Of a stretch of 64,000 nucleotides of DNA, positions 34,917 through 43,662 are shown piece by piece. Each line of letters begins with the position of its first letter. The stretch's first letter is position 1. The DNA comes from Variovorax sp. J22G73 (GTDB lineage: Bacteria > Pseudomonadota > Gammaproteobacteria > Burkholderiales > Burkholderiaceae_C): contig NZ_JASZYK010000003.1 of assembly GCF_030317035.1 (NCBI RefSeq), positions 62,001-126,000 on the forward strand. Reading direction: 5' to 3'. Under the pieces are notes generated by a model that worked only from the letters and a program-made list of their open reading frames with translations, made no database searches and was not told the DNA's origin. A program made the translations under genes and the position numbers.

Positions 34917-35789
34917 ATGAACGACATCGGCAAGGCAGGCACATTCACCCTCGGCACGCGCACCGTGCACCGCATGGGCTACGGCGCGATGCAGCTCGCC
35001 GGCCCGGGCGTGTTCGGCCCGCCGAAGGAACGCGCGGGCGCCATCGCCGTGCTGCGCGCGGCGGTGGAAAGCGGCGTGGACCACATCGACACCAGCGACT
35101 TCTACGGCCCGCACGTCACGAACCAGATCATTCGCGAGGCGCTGCACCCGTACCGCGACACGCTGACCATCGTGACCAAGATCGGTGCGCGGCGCGGCGA
35201 CGACGGCGCATGGCTGCCCGCGTTCTCGCGCGAGGGCCTGACGCAGGCCGTGCACGACAACCTGCGCAACCTCGGGCTGGACGTGCTGCAGGTGGTCAAC
35301 CTGCGCAGCATGCTTTCGGTGCACGGGCCGGCGGAGGGCTCGATGGAAGAACCCCTCACCGCGCTGGCCGAACTGCAGCAGCAGGGCCTGGTGCGCCACA
35401 TCGGCCTGAGCAACGTGACGCCGACGCAGGTTGCCGACGGCCGGCGCATCTGCCCCATCGTGTGCGTGCAGAACATGTACAACCTCGCGCACCGCGAAGA
35501 CGACGCCCTCATCGACGAGCTGGCCAGGCACGGCACCGCCTACGTGCCCTTCTTTCCGCTGGGCGGGTTCACGCCGCTGCAATCGACCGCGCTGTCAGAG
35601 GTTGCGAGCACGTTGGGCGCAACGCCGATGCAGGTCGCGCTGGCGTGGCTGCTGCAGCGCGCGCCGAACATCCTGCTGATTCCGGGGACCTCGTCGGTGG
35701 GCCACCTGAACGAGAACCTGGCGGCGGTCGACCTGCGCCTGCCGGCCGACGCGATCGCGAAGCTGGACCGGATCGCAGGCGGCGCCTGA
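34917..35789 (+). CDS. Aldo/keto reductase
   Basis: A 290-residue TIM-barrel reductase. The tetrad aspartate and tyrosine are in DHIDTSDFYGPH, the lysine in IVTKIGARR. The fourth position, usually histidine, appears as asparagine in QVVNLRSM, a variant seen in some subgroups. The NADPH site is near the C-terminus (IPGTSSVGHLNENLAA). The ATG at 34917 has AAGGAAAG upstream. It stands alone, divergent from the operon to its left. Substrate unknown. Confidence 0.88.
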   Translation: MNDIGKAGTFTLGTRTVHRMGYGAMQLAGPGVFGPPKERAGAIAVLRAAVESGVDHIDTSDFYGPHVTNQIIREALHPYRDTLTIVTKIGARRGDDGAWLPAFSREGLTQAVHDNLRNLGLDVLQVVNLRSMLSVHGPAEGSMEEPLTALAELQQQGLVRHIGLSNVTPTQVADGRRICPIVCVQNMYNLAHREDDALIDELARHGTAYVPFFPLGGFTPLQSTALSEVASTLGATPMQVALAWLLQRAPNILLIPGTSSVGHLNENLAAVDLRLPADAIAKLDRIAGGA

Positions 35790-35851
35790 GGCGGCCGGCC
35801 TGCTACCCTGCACGCCGCTCACTCCAACGCCCGCCCGGGCACCCGACACAG

Positions 35852-36466
35852 ATGGCCGATCTTCCGCACAGCACCGCCGCCGACCGCAACAAGCAGCCCA
35901 TCCTCGACGTGCTGCGCCGCACGCTCGGCGAGCGCGGCACGGCGCTGGAGATCGCGTCGGGCACCGGCCAGCATGTCGCGTGGTTCGCGGCGGCCCTGCC
36001 CTCGTGGACCTGGCAGCCCACCGATGCGGATGCGCGCGCGCTGCCCGGCATCGCAAGCCGCATCGCGCAGGAAGGCCTGGGCAACGTGCGCGCGCCGCTG
36101 CTGCTCGACGTCATGGCCGCGCCCTGGCCGTCGCAGGGCGAGGCATTCGCGCAGGGCTTCGATGCAATCTACTGCGCGAACATGCTGCACATTTCGCCGC
36201 CGGCCACCTGCGCCGCGCTCATGGCGGGCGCCGCGCGGCACCTGCTGCCGGGCGGCTTGCTGGTCACCTACGGCCCCTACTTCGAAGACGGCACGCCGCC
36301 CGCGCCCGGCAACCTGGCGTTCGACCGCAGCCTGCGCGAGCGCGATGCCTCGTGGGGCATTCGCCGCTTGGCGGACGTGGAAGCACAGGCCCGCCAGGCA
36401 GGGCTGTCGTTGCGGGCGCGGCATGAGATGCCGGCGAACAACCTGCTGCTGGTCTTCGGCGCCTAA
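35852..36466 (+). CDS. DUF938 family, SAM-dependent methyltransferase fold
   Basis: A 204-residue protein with the DUF938 N-terminus (STAADRNKQPILDVLRRTL) and SAM-binding loop LEIASGTGQHVAWFA, followed by DAIYCANMLHISP and GGLLVTYGPYF. The family is widespread in proteobacteria and has no firm function. It follows the aldo/keto reductase by 62 bases on the same strand. Its stop codon overlaps the stop of the convergent SDR gene. Confidence 0.88.
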   Translation: MADLPHSTAADRNKQPILDVLRRTLGERGTALEIASGTGQHVAWFAAALPSWTWQPTDADARALPGIASRIAQEGLGNVRAPLLLDVMAAPWPSQGEAFAQGFDAIYCANMLHISPPATCAALMAGAARHLLPGGLLVTYGPYFEDGTPPAPGNLAFDRSLRERDASWGIRRLADVEAQARQAGLSLRARHEMPANNLLLVFGA

Positions 36467-37239
36467 CGCACCGACACCGGCTCCGCCGCCGTCACCATCA
36501 CGGCCGCGGCCAGCGCCACCGCATCGGGGCCCGCCGGAAACCGGCGCTGGCCCGACCCATCGTTCGCCGCGCGCCACACCACCTCGGCCACGTCGCTCGC
36601 GACCGTCACCGCCGCGGGGTTCGCGAACGCGGCGAACACGCCCTGCGCATACGGCGCATAGGCCGGCGGAAACACCCCGTCCATGCGCGAGCCGGCATTG
36701 CCGGTGAACCCGGTCGACAGTCCGTAACCCGGCTGCACCAGCTTCACGCCCACCCCGAAGGCCGCGAGTTCATGCGCCAGCGATTCGGTGAAGCCCTCGA
36801 TGGCCGTCTTGCTCGCGGTGTACACGGCCACCAGCGGCATCGGCGCCAGCGTGGCGCTGGAGGTCACGTTCACCACCAGCCCCGCGCGGCGCTCGCGGAA
36901 CTGCGGCAGCACCGCCTGCGTCATCGCCATCACGCCGAAGGTGTTGGTCTCGAACACCTCGCGCACCGTGGCCATGGGCGTGGGCTCGAAGGCGCCCATG
37001 AGGCCGATGCCGGCGTTGTTGACCAGCACGTCGATGGGCCCGCTGGCTTCTACAGCGGCAGCGATGCTTTCGGCGTTCGTCACGTCCAGCGCCAGCACGC
37101 GAAGCCGGGGCGACGCGGGCAGCAGGTCTTCGCGCGGGGTGCGCATGGTGGCGATCACGTGCCAGCCTTGGGCGAGAAAGTGGCGGGCGGTTTCCAGGCC
37201 GTAGCCGGACGAGCAGCCTGTGACGAGCACGGTTTTCAT
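36463..37239 (-). CDS. Short-chain dehydrogenase/reductase (SDR)
   Basis: A 258-residue SDR with [40 protein letters not shown] and YTASKTA as YxxxK. The substrate region LVQPGYGLSTGFTG is typical of retinol/steroid-type SDRs. It is convergent with the DUF938 gene (4-base overlap of the stops). It is divergent from the AraC gene, about 100 bases apart, which probably controls it. Confidence 0.88.
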   Translation of the reverse strand: MKTVLVTGCSSGYGLETARHFLAQGWHVIATMRTPREDLLPASPRLRVLALDVTNAESIAAAVEASGPIDVLVNNAGIGLMGAFEPTPMATVREVFETNTFGVMAMTQAVLPQFRERRAGLVVNVTSSATLAPMPLVAVYTASKTAIEGFTESLAHELAAFGVGVKLVQPGYGLSTGFTGNAGSRMDGVFPPAYAPYAQGVFAAFANPAAVTVASDVAEVVWRAANDGSGQRRFPAGPDAVALAAAVMVTAAEPVSVR

Positions 37240-37340
37240 GTCTGTGTTTCCTCGGTGGTTTGAACAAGGCCCGAACGATATCCAGCATCTTTCGGACCTT
37301 CTACAATGAAAAGTCCAGAATCATTTGCGAACGTCCACGC

Positions 37341-38243
37341 ATGAAAGACCCGCTCTGCGACGTCATCGCGCTGCTGGAGCCGCGGGCCGTGTTCTCCAAG
37401 GGCATCAGCGGTGCCGGCCGCTGGGCCGTGCGCTACGCGGAGTTCGGCGAGCCGAGCTTCTGCGCGGTGCTCGAGGGCAGCTGCCGCCTGGCGGTCGACG
37501 GGCAGGCCGAGCTCACGCTCGCGGCCGGCGACTTCGTGCTGATGCCGGCCACGCCGGGCTTCACCATATCGGGCTTCGAGCCCGCGGCGCCGGTGCACAT
37601 CGACCCCCGGCGCGCGCCCGCGCCCACCGGCGAGGTCCGCCACGGCACGCGTGGCGGACGGCCCGATGTGCGGCTGCTGGGCGGCTACTTCGTGTTCGAT
37701 TCGCCCGACGCGGCGCTGCTGGTGTCGCTGCTGCCCGCGCTGGTGCATGTGCGCGGCGTCGAGCGGCTGTCGGTGCTGGTGCGGCTCGTGGGCGAAGAGT
37801 CTCGCGCGGCGCGTTCGGGCCGCGAGCTGGTGCTCACGCGGCTGGTGGAGGTGCTGCTGATCGAGGCGCTGCGTTCCTCTTCAGGCGACGACGCCCCGCC
37901 CGGCCTGCTGCGCGGCCTGGCGGACGAGCGCCTCGCCCGGGCGATGCGGCAGATGCACAACGATCTCGCGCGCTCATGGACCATGGCCCAGCTCGCGCAG
38001 AAGGCGGCGCTGTCGCGCTCGTCGTTCTTCGACCGCTTCACGCAGGCGGTCGGACTGCCGCCGATGGAGTACCTGCTCTCTTGGCGCATGGCCCTTGCCA
38101 AGAAGCTGCTGCGCCAGCAAGACCTGGCGCTGGACGAGGTGGCGCAGCGCGTGGGCTACAGCTCGGCGAGCACCTTCAGCACCGCGTTGAGCCGGCACGT
38201 GGGGCAGCCGCCCGGCCGCTATGCGCGCGCGCTGGCGGGTTGA
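37341..38243 (+). CDS. AraC family transcriptional regulator (cupin type)
   Basis: A 300-residue regulator. An N-terminal cupin-like domain of the AraC_binding_2/Cupin_6 kind (WAVRYAEFGEPSFCAVLEGS, LAAGDFVLMPATPGF) comes first. A C-terminal pair of helix-turn-helix motifs follows (WTMAQLAQKAALSRSSFFDRF; LDEVAQRVGYSSASTFSTAL). I used the ATG at 37341 rather than the TTG at 37260. It is divergent from the SDR gene, so autogenous control of that gene is likely. Its last 25 bases overlap the convergent MerR gene. Confidence 0.9.
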   Translation: MKDPLCDVIALLEPRAVFSKGISGAGRWAVRYAEFGEPSFCAVLEGSCRLAVDGQAELTLAAGDFVLMPATPGFTISGFEPAAPVHIDPRRAPAPTGEVRHGTRGGRPDVRLLGGYFVFDSPDAALLVSLLPALVHVRGVERLSVLVRLVGEESRAARSGRELVLTRLVEVLLIEALRSSSGDDAPPGLLRGLADERLARAMRQMHNDLARSWTMAQLAQKAALSRSSFFDRFTQAVGLPPMEYLLSWRMALAKKLLRQQDLALDEVAQRVGYSSASTFSTALSRHVGQPPGRYARALAG

Positions 38244-39307
38244 GGCACACGCCCTGCGCCACGACCGGTCGGACCGCCCTGCCCACCTGGCAGCCACGCT
38301 ACGACGCCCTGCGTGCGCGCCCGCACCTCGGGCGAAGCTAGGCAGGTCGCGACGGCCTCGTAGCCCGGCGCGCCCGCATACGGCGCCACGCGCGTGGGCG
38401 GGCTGTGGTTGGCCGGGCACAGGATGATCGATTCGTGCGCGCCGATGGCCGCCAGGTCCAGCACGATGCACGAGCGCGTGAGCAGGAACAGCGGCCGCCC
38501 CTCGGGCCCGCTGCTGCGGCGCAGGTGGGCCATCAACGCTTGCTGCGTGGCCTGGTCGAGCCCCTGCTCCACCAGGTCCACGACCACGGCGGTGGGGCCT
38601 TCGGCTTCCAGGCCGGCCAGCAGGGCGAGCAACGCGTCGGACGCCGTGGCGCCGTCTTCGAGCAGCCACGCCAGCGCCCGGTCCACGCGCAGCCGCAGGG
38701 CGGGGTCCGCCTCCAGGTTCGAGGTCGCACCACCGTTGCTTGACCGGTTCAGCCCCATGAACACCGCGCCCGGAATCTCCTGCGCCAGGCGCAAGGCCAG
38801 CCGCGTCTTGCCGCTGCCGAGCGGTCCGACGATGTAGTTCAGCGGCCGGATGTCGCGCAGCATGAAGCGCTCGCCGCCCCATGGCCAGGGCAGCTCGAAC
38901 TCCACGTGCAGCGCGGCAGCGGGCGCCAGCGCGCGCGCCAGCTCGCCCACGCTCGGCGTCTGGCCGGCCGCGAGGTCGGCGCGCAGCTTGCGGACCTTGT
39001 CGATGGCAACTTCCAGCTCGCGCATGCGGCCTTCGAGCAAGGCCTGGTGCGCCGCCAGCGCGGGCGCCAGGCCGTCGGCATCGCCGTTCAGCACGCGCGC
39101 GACCTGCGCCAGGCTGAGGCCCAGCGTGCGCAAGGCCACGATGTCGGTGCCGCGGGCCATCTGGTCGGGGCCGTAGGAGCGCCAGCCGGCCGCGTTGCGC
39201 GCGGGCGCCAGCAGGCCACGCTGCTCGTACAGGCGCAAGGCCTTGGCGGACACGCCGAGCCGGCGGGCGGCCTCGGAAGGGTTCAGAAATCGGGCGGAAA
39301 GGGTCAC
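38219..39307 (-). CDS. MerR regulator fused to a P-loop ATPase domain
   Basis: A 362-residue protein. Residues 1-70 are a MerR winged helix (FLNPSEAARRLGVSAKALRLYEQRGLL), followed by a coiled coil (about 75-115). From about 135 there is a nucleotide-binding domain: Walker A GPLGSGKT at 161-168 and a Walker B-like VVVDLVE at 241-247, ending with a Gly/Pro/Arg-rich tail. The GTG start at 39307 has GAGGTG five bases upstream. MerR proteins usually end in a short ligand domain; an ATPase-like sensor domain is uncommon. Divergent from the thioesterase gene, convergent with AraC. Confidence 0.85.
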   Translation of the reverse strand: MTLSARFLNPSEAARRLGVSAKALRLYEQRGLLAPARNAAGWRSYGPDQMARGTDIVALRTLGLSLAQVARVLNGDADGLAPALAAHQALLEGRMRELEVAIDKVRKLRADLAAGQTPSVGELARALAPAAALHVEFELPWPWGGERFMLRDIRPLNYIVGPLGSGKTRLALRLAQEIPGAVFMGLNRSSNGGATSNLEADPALRLRVDRALAWLLEDGATASDALLALLAGLEAEGPTAVVVDLVEQGLDQATQQALMAHLRRSSGPEGRPLFLLTRSCIVLDLAAIGAHESIILCPANHSPPTRVAPYAGAPGYEAVATCLASPEVRARTQGVVAWLPGGQGGPTGRGAGRVPQPASARA

Positions 39308-39445
39308 GGCATCACCTCGTTGTGGGACTGATGGGCGTCTTTATGAAGGTGGCCGCAGGGGCCGGGTCAAGCGGTCGGGCCGCAGAGCCGCGCGGTTGCG
39401 CAGGCGACAGCGCGCCCTGGCGCGGGCGCATCGTATCGCCAGAAA

Positions 39446-39856
39446 ATGCGCCGCATGGACATCGAAAAATTCCCCAGCGCGCTGATGCAGACCATCGGCT
39501 TCTCGCAAGTGCTGCACACCTCGTCAGACAAGGGCTCGGCACGCGTGCGCTTCGTCGCGCGGCCCGAGTTCGCGCACAGCAACGGCACCGTGGTGCAGGG
39601 CGGGCTGGTCACGGCGTGGCTCGACTGCGCCATGGCCTTCGCGGTGAATGCCAAGGACCCGACGGCCAGCCTCGCCAGCCTGGAGCTCAAGGTGTCGTTT
39701 CTCGACCGCGCCGAGGTGACCACCTTCGAGGCCGAGGCACGCATTCTTCGCTGGGGCCGCAGCGTGGTCTTCCTCGAGGCCGACCTGTTCGCGCCGGACG
39801 GCCGCCTGGTTGCGCGCGCTTCGTCCACGGGCAAGCTGGTCAGGGCGCCGGCCTGA
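39446..39856 (+). CDS. PaaI-type hot-dog thioesterase
   Basis: A 136-residue hot-dog protein. The segment FAHSNGTVVQGGLVTAWLDCAMAFAV carries the family's conserved HxNG...GG and aspartate; VSFLDRAEVTTFEAEARIL forms the central strands. Such enzymes hydrolyse aryl- or acyl-CoA. Start may be the ATG at 39446 or the one three codons later; neither has a clear ribosome site. It is divergent from the MerR-ATPase gene and may be its target. Confidence 0.8.
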   Translation: MRRMDIEKFPSALMQTIGFSQVLHTSSDKGSARVRFVARPEFAHSNGTVVQGGLVTAWLDCAMAFAVNAKDPTASLASLELKVSFLDRAEVTTFEAEARILRWGRSVVFLEADLFAPDGRLVARASSTGKLVRAPA

Positions 39857-39909
39857 CACAGGCCTAAGACCGGCCTGGCACAGGCTGACAAGCGCGCTGG
39901 CGGCAGCGC

Positions 39910-40296
39910 TCAGTCGCACGGCTGGAAGCGCCGGCACTCCGCCACCAAGTGGATCGAGGCCACGGTGTTCTCGCCGTCCACGTGCCGAGAACTGAACTTG
40001 ACCCACGCACCCTCGGCGATGCCCGTCATCAGCGCCGCGTCGAGCACCCTGAAGGTCTGCACGGTGAACGGCAGCTTCGACCTGGGCAGCAGCTTCAGCC
40101 GAACGTAGGCCTTGCCGTTCGGCTCCTGGTGGAAGGAACGCACCTGCGCACGCGTCAGCACTGCATGAGCTGGACCTGCCTGCGAAGCGGCTTCAGATGA
40201 CGGGTCTTGTGCGACCGCGTTCGCGGCGGTGTTCGCGGCCGCCAGCAGTGCCATGCCGAAGCCAACGAGAACGATGCGAAGCAGCCTGGACAACAT
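39910..40296 (-). CDS. Secreted CusF-like small domain protein
   Basis: A 128-residue protein with a signal peptide (LVGFGMALLAAANTAANAVA) and a beta-barrel-like domain. The stretch FRVLDAALMTGIAEGAWVKF, then ENTVASIHLV, matches the end of the CusF copper-binding domain pattern. The residues that bind copper in CusF (a tryptophan and two methionines) read LPFTVQT here, so metal binding is doubtful. The C-terminus has two cysteines that could form a disulphide. Just downstream of the hydrolase at 40333 on the same strand, so perhaps co-transcribed. Confidence 0.6.
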   Translation of the reverse strand: MLSRLLRIVLVGFGMALLAAANTAANAVAQDPSSEAASQAGPAHAVLTRAQVRSFHQEPNGKAYVRLKLLPRSKLPFTVQTFRVLDAALMTGIAEGAWVKFSSRHVDGENTVASIHLVAECRRFQPCD

Positions 40297-40332
40297 GCGT
40301 TAGGCTCCTCGAGTCAGGGCATCGGGTCGCGA

Positions 40333-41169
40333 TCAAGCGACCTTCGGCTCCGGCAGGATCGACGTCAGCGCGAAGTCGATGAGATACAGCCACGTCGCCT
40401 CCAGCCCCATGATGCTGTGGTGGTCCGAGCCCGGAACGGTCTGCACGCTGATGGGCGTCGGCCACGCTTCGATGAGCCTGGCGGAGCGCTCGGGCAGCAC
40501 CACGTCGTCGCGTTCGGCGAGCAGCACCTGCGTCTTCGCGGCCACCTCGCGGCTGTGTTCGAGCGAGTTGAACTGATGGCGCAACAGCAGCGACAGCGGC
40601 ACCAGCGGAAAGCGCCGCTTCGCCACCTGCAGCATCGAGTCGTAGGGCGTCACCAGCTGCAGGCTTGCGAACTCCTGCCGCGCCACCAGCTGGATGGCCA
40701 CGCCCGTTCCCAGGCTGCGGCCGACCACGTGCAGCCGCGCATGCGGGAAGGCGCGGCGCAGATGGTTGGCGAACTGCGCGGCGTCTTCGACCGAGGCGAT
40801 TTCCGACGGCCGCCCCTGCGAGTCGGCCACGCCCCGGTAGTTGAGCGCGGCAAAGCCGAAGCCCTCCGGCAGCCAGTGCAGCATCTGCGCGGTGGCACGC
40901 ACGTCTTCGCCGCGGCCCGCGAAGTAGATGAACAGGTCCTGCAGCGCATCTTCGCCCTGCGGGTGATACACGTAGCCGCGCACCATGCCGCCCGGCACCG
41001 TGTGCGAGTAGGTGGAGAAATCTTCGGACAGATGAACGACGGGCAACTTGCGCGCGTTGAACAGGATGTCGCCCTGGCGCGTGGCCAGCAGCGTCCAGTA
41101 GGCGGCAAGGCTGCCGATGGCGGCCGCCGAGGCCGACAGGGCGACACGAAAGACTTTGTTGGATGACAA
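40333..41169 (-). CDS. Membrane-anchored alpha/beta hydrolase
   Basis: With a TTG start at 41169 (GGGAG eight bases upstream) the protein is 278 residues; no ATG is available near the N-terminus, and a TTG at 41208 is an alternative. A hydrophobic segment (VALSASAAAIGSLAAYW) suggests a membrane anchor. The nucleophile elbow is VVGRSLGTGVAIQLV, and the histidine is in PGSDHHSIMG. This is the pattern of the DUF/BAAT-like serine hydrolases with unknown substrate (relatives of ABHD13). Confidence 0.8.
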   Translation of the reverse strand: MSSNKVFRVALSASAAAIGSLAAYWTLLATRQGDILFNARKLPVVHLSEDFSTYSHTVPGGMVRGYVYHPQGEDALQDLFIYFAGRGEDVRATAQMLHWLPEGFGFAALNYRGVADSQGRPSEIASVEDAAQFANHLRRAFPHARLHVVGRSLGTGVAIQLVARQEFASLQLVTPYDSMLQVAKRRFPLVPLSLLLRHQFNSLEHSREVAAKTQVLLAERDDVVLPERSARLIEAWPTPISVQTVPGSDHHSIMGLEATWLYLIDFALTSILPEPKVA

Positions 41170-41470
41170 GTGAGAAGCTCCCGGGAAAGACTGAAAGGTC
41201 GCCTGCAAGGCAGGCGGTTTCAGGGCCTAGTTTCGCCGCGTTGCAGCAACCCCGCGCATCGGCGGTGGAAAGCCGGGGCGCCGGCTATCCGCGATCGCTT
41301 CCCCACGCGTGGACCATCCGGGCAGCAGTTGCGCCTGTTCGTCGGTGGGCCACGGGTGCGGCGCGCACATCGACGACTCGATGGGCTCGGCGGTATGCAC
41401 CGTTCGTGGGCTGCCCTGTTGCGCCGCGGCGTCGTGCAAGCAGCGGGCAGCGCGCAGGCCCGCGTCGCAC

Positions 41471-42200
41471 TCATGCATCGCCGTGTCCGCCGCCCATGCT
41501 TTCGCTGTGTGTCCTGGCCACCTGGGCCCATGGCAGCCCGAGCTTTTCCGAAAGGAAGCGGGTCAGCCGGAGCACCTTGATGCGCGTGGTGTGCGCCAGC
41601 AGCTTGTCGAGCACGGGCAGGTGGAGGTTGTGCATGCGCTCCACGAGGTTGCGGCTGTCTTGCAGCGTCTTCGTCTTGCCGACATCCCTGAGGAGTTGCA
41701 GCAGTGCCCGCTCCGGCACGGAGACCACGACTTCCGGGCGCCCACCGGGCCAGGGCTGCAAATCGTCGTCGGAAGGCATTTGCGCATCGAACAGCGGCGT
41801 TGTTTGATACACGCTTTCAAGGCGATCCGTGAACCACGACGAGAGCAGCGCTCGCTGCTCATCCCATAGCGTGATGGTTTCGCGAACAGTGACGTTATGA
41901 CGAATTCCGCGCCAAAGGAGCGCGGTCTTTCCGCCCACATGCAATCCCGGATGGCGGCGCATCAGCAAGGCAAGGCAAGGCAAGGCAAGGCAAGGCAAGG
42001 CATTTTTCTCGCTTCAGGGTGTCGCCGTGCAGCGTGTACGCGCCACGGCCCAGATGCGTCAGCCAACCGGCTTGCGCGAGCTGCGAGGCACGCAAAGCGC
42101 CCACGCCGTGTTCGTTCAGCCATTGCACGTCCAGCGTCTCTCCGCTGAGAACAACCGCCAGCATCGGCTTGAATGAAAATTTCTCGGCAGTGGTGCTCAT
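41471..42200 (-). pseudogene. AbiEi-family antitoxin gene, frame-broken by a 5-bp repeat (phase-off)
   Basis: The start is MSTTAEKFSFKPMLAVVL at 42200. The first part is the winged helix of AbiEi-type antitoxins (LRASQLAQAGWLTHLGRGAY). The second part, in another frame, has the family hallmark LHVGGKTALLWRGI and continues to 41471. The frames change at a tract of seven GCAAG units. As written, translation stops at 41895 (101 residues). With five or eight units the frames would join into a protein of 239 or 244 residues. No AbiEii toxin gene is adjacent. AbiEi proteins are DNA-binding antitoxins of type IV systems. Confidence 0.8.
41965..42002. repeat. Seven tandem copies of GCAAG
   Basis: Perfect pentanucleotide units at 41965-41999 plus a partial eighth (GCA). 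On the coding strand of the AbiEi-type gene the unit is CTTGC. Five is not a multiple of three, so slipped-strand gain or loss shifts the frame, the classic mark of a contingency locus. Confidence 0.95.
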
Positions 42201-42368
42201 GGACCAGCCATGGCGCAAATTTCATTCAACTTCCATTGGACATGTTGATGAAATCGCACAAGTTTATTTTTAAGATCAACTATTGATTGAACTTCATCCA
42301 TATCGATGGTCAGGTTTGGCGCGCGGGCCGTTGTGGTTCAGCGCTTCTCCCGATGCGCCACGCCGTGC

Positions 42369-43549
42369 TCATCCGTCCACCGCCCCGACCACGTCAGCGG
42401 TTAGAGCTGGCCGCCAAAACCCCTCGGGCACGTAGCCCCCCACCACGCGGTAGTTGTCCGGCCAGCTCTCGTTCGTGTCGATCTTCACCGCGGTGCCGAA
42501 CAGGTCGTCCCAAAACGCGAAATGCTTGGGGTAGCAGCCGTCCAGGCCCTCCGCGTCGCGGCTGTGGTGCCAGTGGTGGAAGTTGAGCGTCACGACCAGG
42601 TAAGGCAGCGGCCCCAGCCGCACCGACGTATCGGTGTGGTTGAACACCGCCTGCACGCGCGCGATGACGATGTACACGTTGATCTCGCTCTGCGAAAAGC
42701 CCAGCAGGACCGCGGGCGCGAGAATGACCACGGTCGACAGCACGGTCTCCACCCCGTGGGTGCAGCTGCCCTGCATGTGCTCGACGCTGTGGTGAATGGA
42801 ATGCAGCCGCCAGCCGATGGCGGTCTGGTGATAGGAGCGGTGCAGCCGGTAGCGCGCGAGGTCGCTGATCAACATCAGCAGCAACAGCGCCCAGCCGAAC
42901 GGCAGGTTACAAAGCCGGCCGCGCAGCGTGTCCTGCGCGACCGGGTGCACGACAGCAAACGTGCCGGTCGCGGCATAGAGAATGGCGTGGACCAGGACGA
43001 GCGCGAGCTCCAGGAGCAGGTAGCCGGCACGAAGTACATGAAGTCGGTTTGCCACGCGTTGCGAAGCACCGGCATGTCGGCGCGCGGCGGCCTGAGCTTC
43101 TCGATGGTGGTGTACAGCAGCGGGGTCGCCGGCAGGTCGAAGATGAACCAGTCGACGCCCAGGTAGGGCATCTTCGCGGGCAGCAGCGCCGCGCTCGCCG
43201 GCAGCCAGTCCTGCCCCGCGCCTTGCTCATGCCCAGTTGCGAGCCGAACACCGCCACAGCCAGCCGGCACAGCCCTCAGGCCGACAACCGCCGAACGCGG
43301 TTGAAGACGATGTTCGCCAGCGCGCCGCACCACACCATGGCCGCCAGCAGCACGCCGCGCATCACATCGAAACTCAAGACCTCGCGCACCTCGGCGTGCT
43401 GAGGAAGGCAGAAACTGGAACATCAGCATGGCCAGCATGCTGAAGTTGGCCAGCACCAGCGCAACCACGCCCTTGCCGCTGCGCAACGGGCCTTGCTACA
43501 GGGCCAGGTCGACGTCCTTGCGCGCTTCAAGCGCGAGGTCGTTCTTCAT
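42369..43549 (-). pseudogene. Sterol desaturase/fatty acid hydroxylase family, decayed
   Basis: Fragments of one membrane di-iron protein in three frames. It begins MKNDLALEARKDVDLAL at 43549, meets a TAG at 43498-43496, continues GKGVVALVLANFSMLAMLMF, and shifts frame near 43390. It passes a TGA near 43280, shifts again near 43210 (PYLGVDWFIFDLPATPLL) and near 43025, then runs open to 42369. The last piece keeps the histidine motifs RLHRS, HSIHH and HHWHH. At least three frameshifts and two stops mean it is not a working gene, though the histidine region is still well preserved, so decay is recent. Confidence 0.8.
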
Positions 43550-43662
43550 TCGGCCGACGGCGTCCGTGGATGAGGGCGTGCGTAGGGGTGCTGAAGATGA
43601 TGTGGCGCGGGCATGCGTCGTCGGTCGTCGGGTGGCGACCGAGTATCGATGCGCCATGCCCG

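Noticed and set aside
37260..37340. Upstream TTG start for the AraC regulator
   Set aside because: It would add 27 residues in the divergent promoter region without a ribosome site; the ATG at 37341 fits the family start.
41965..42002. CRISPR-like repeat
   Set aside because: The unit is 5 bases with no spacers; it is a simple sequence repeat inside a coding gene.
40333..42200. Complete AbiE toxin-antitoxin pair
   Set aside because: The gene downstream of the AbiEi-type frame is a serine hydrolase, not an AbiEii nucleotidyltransferase.
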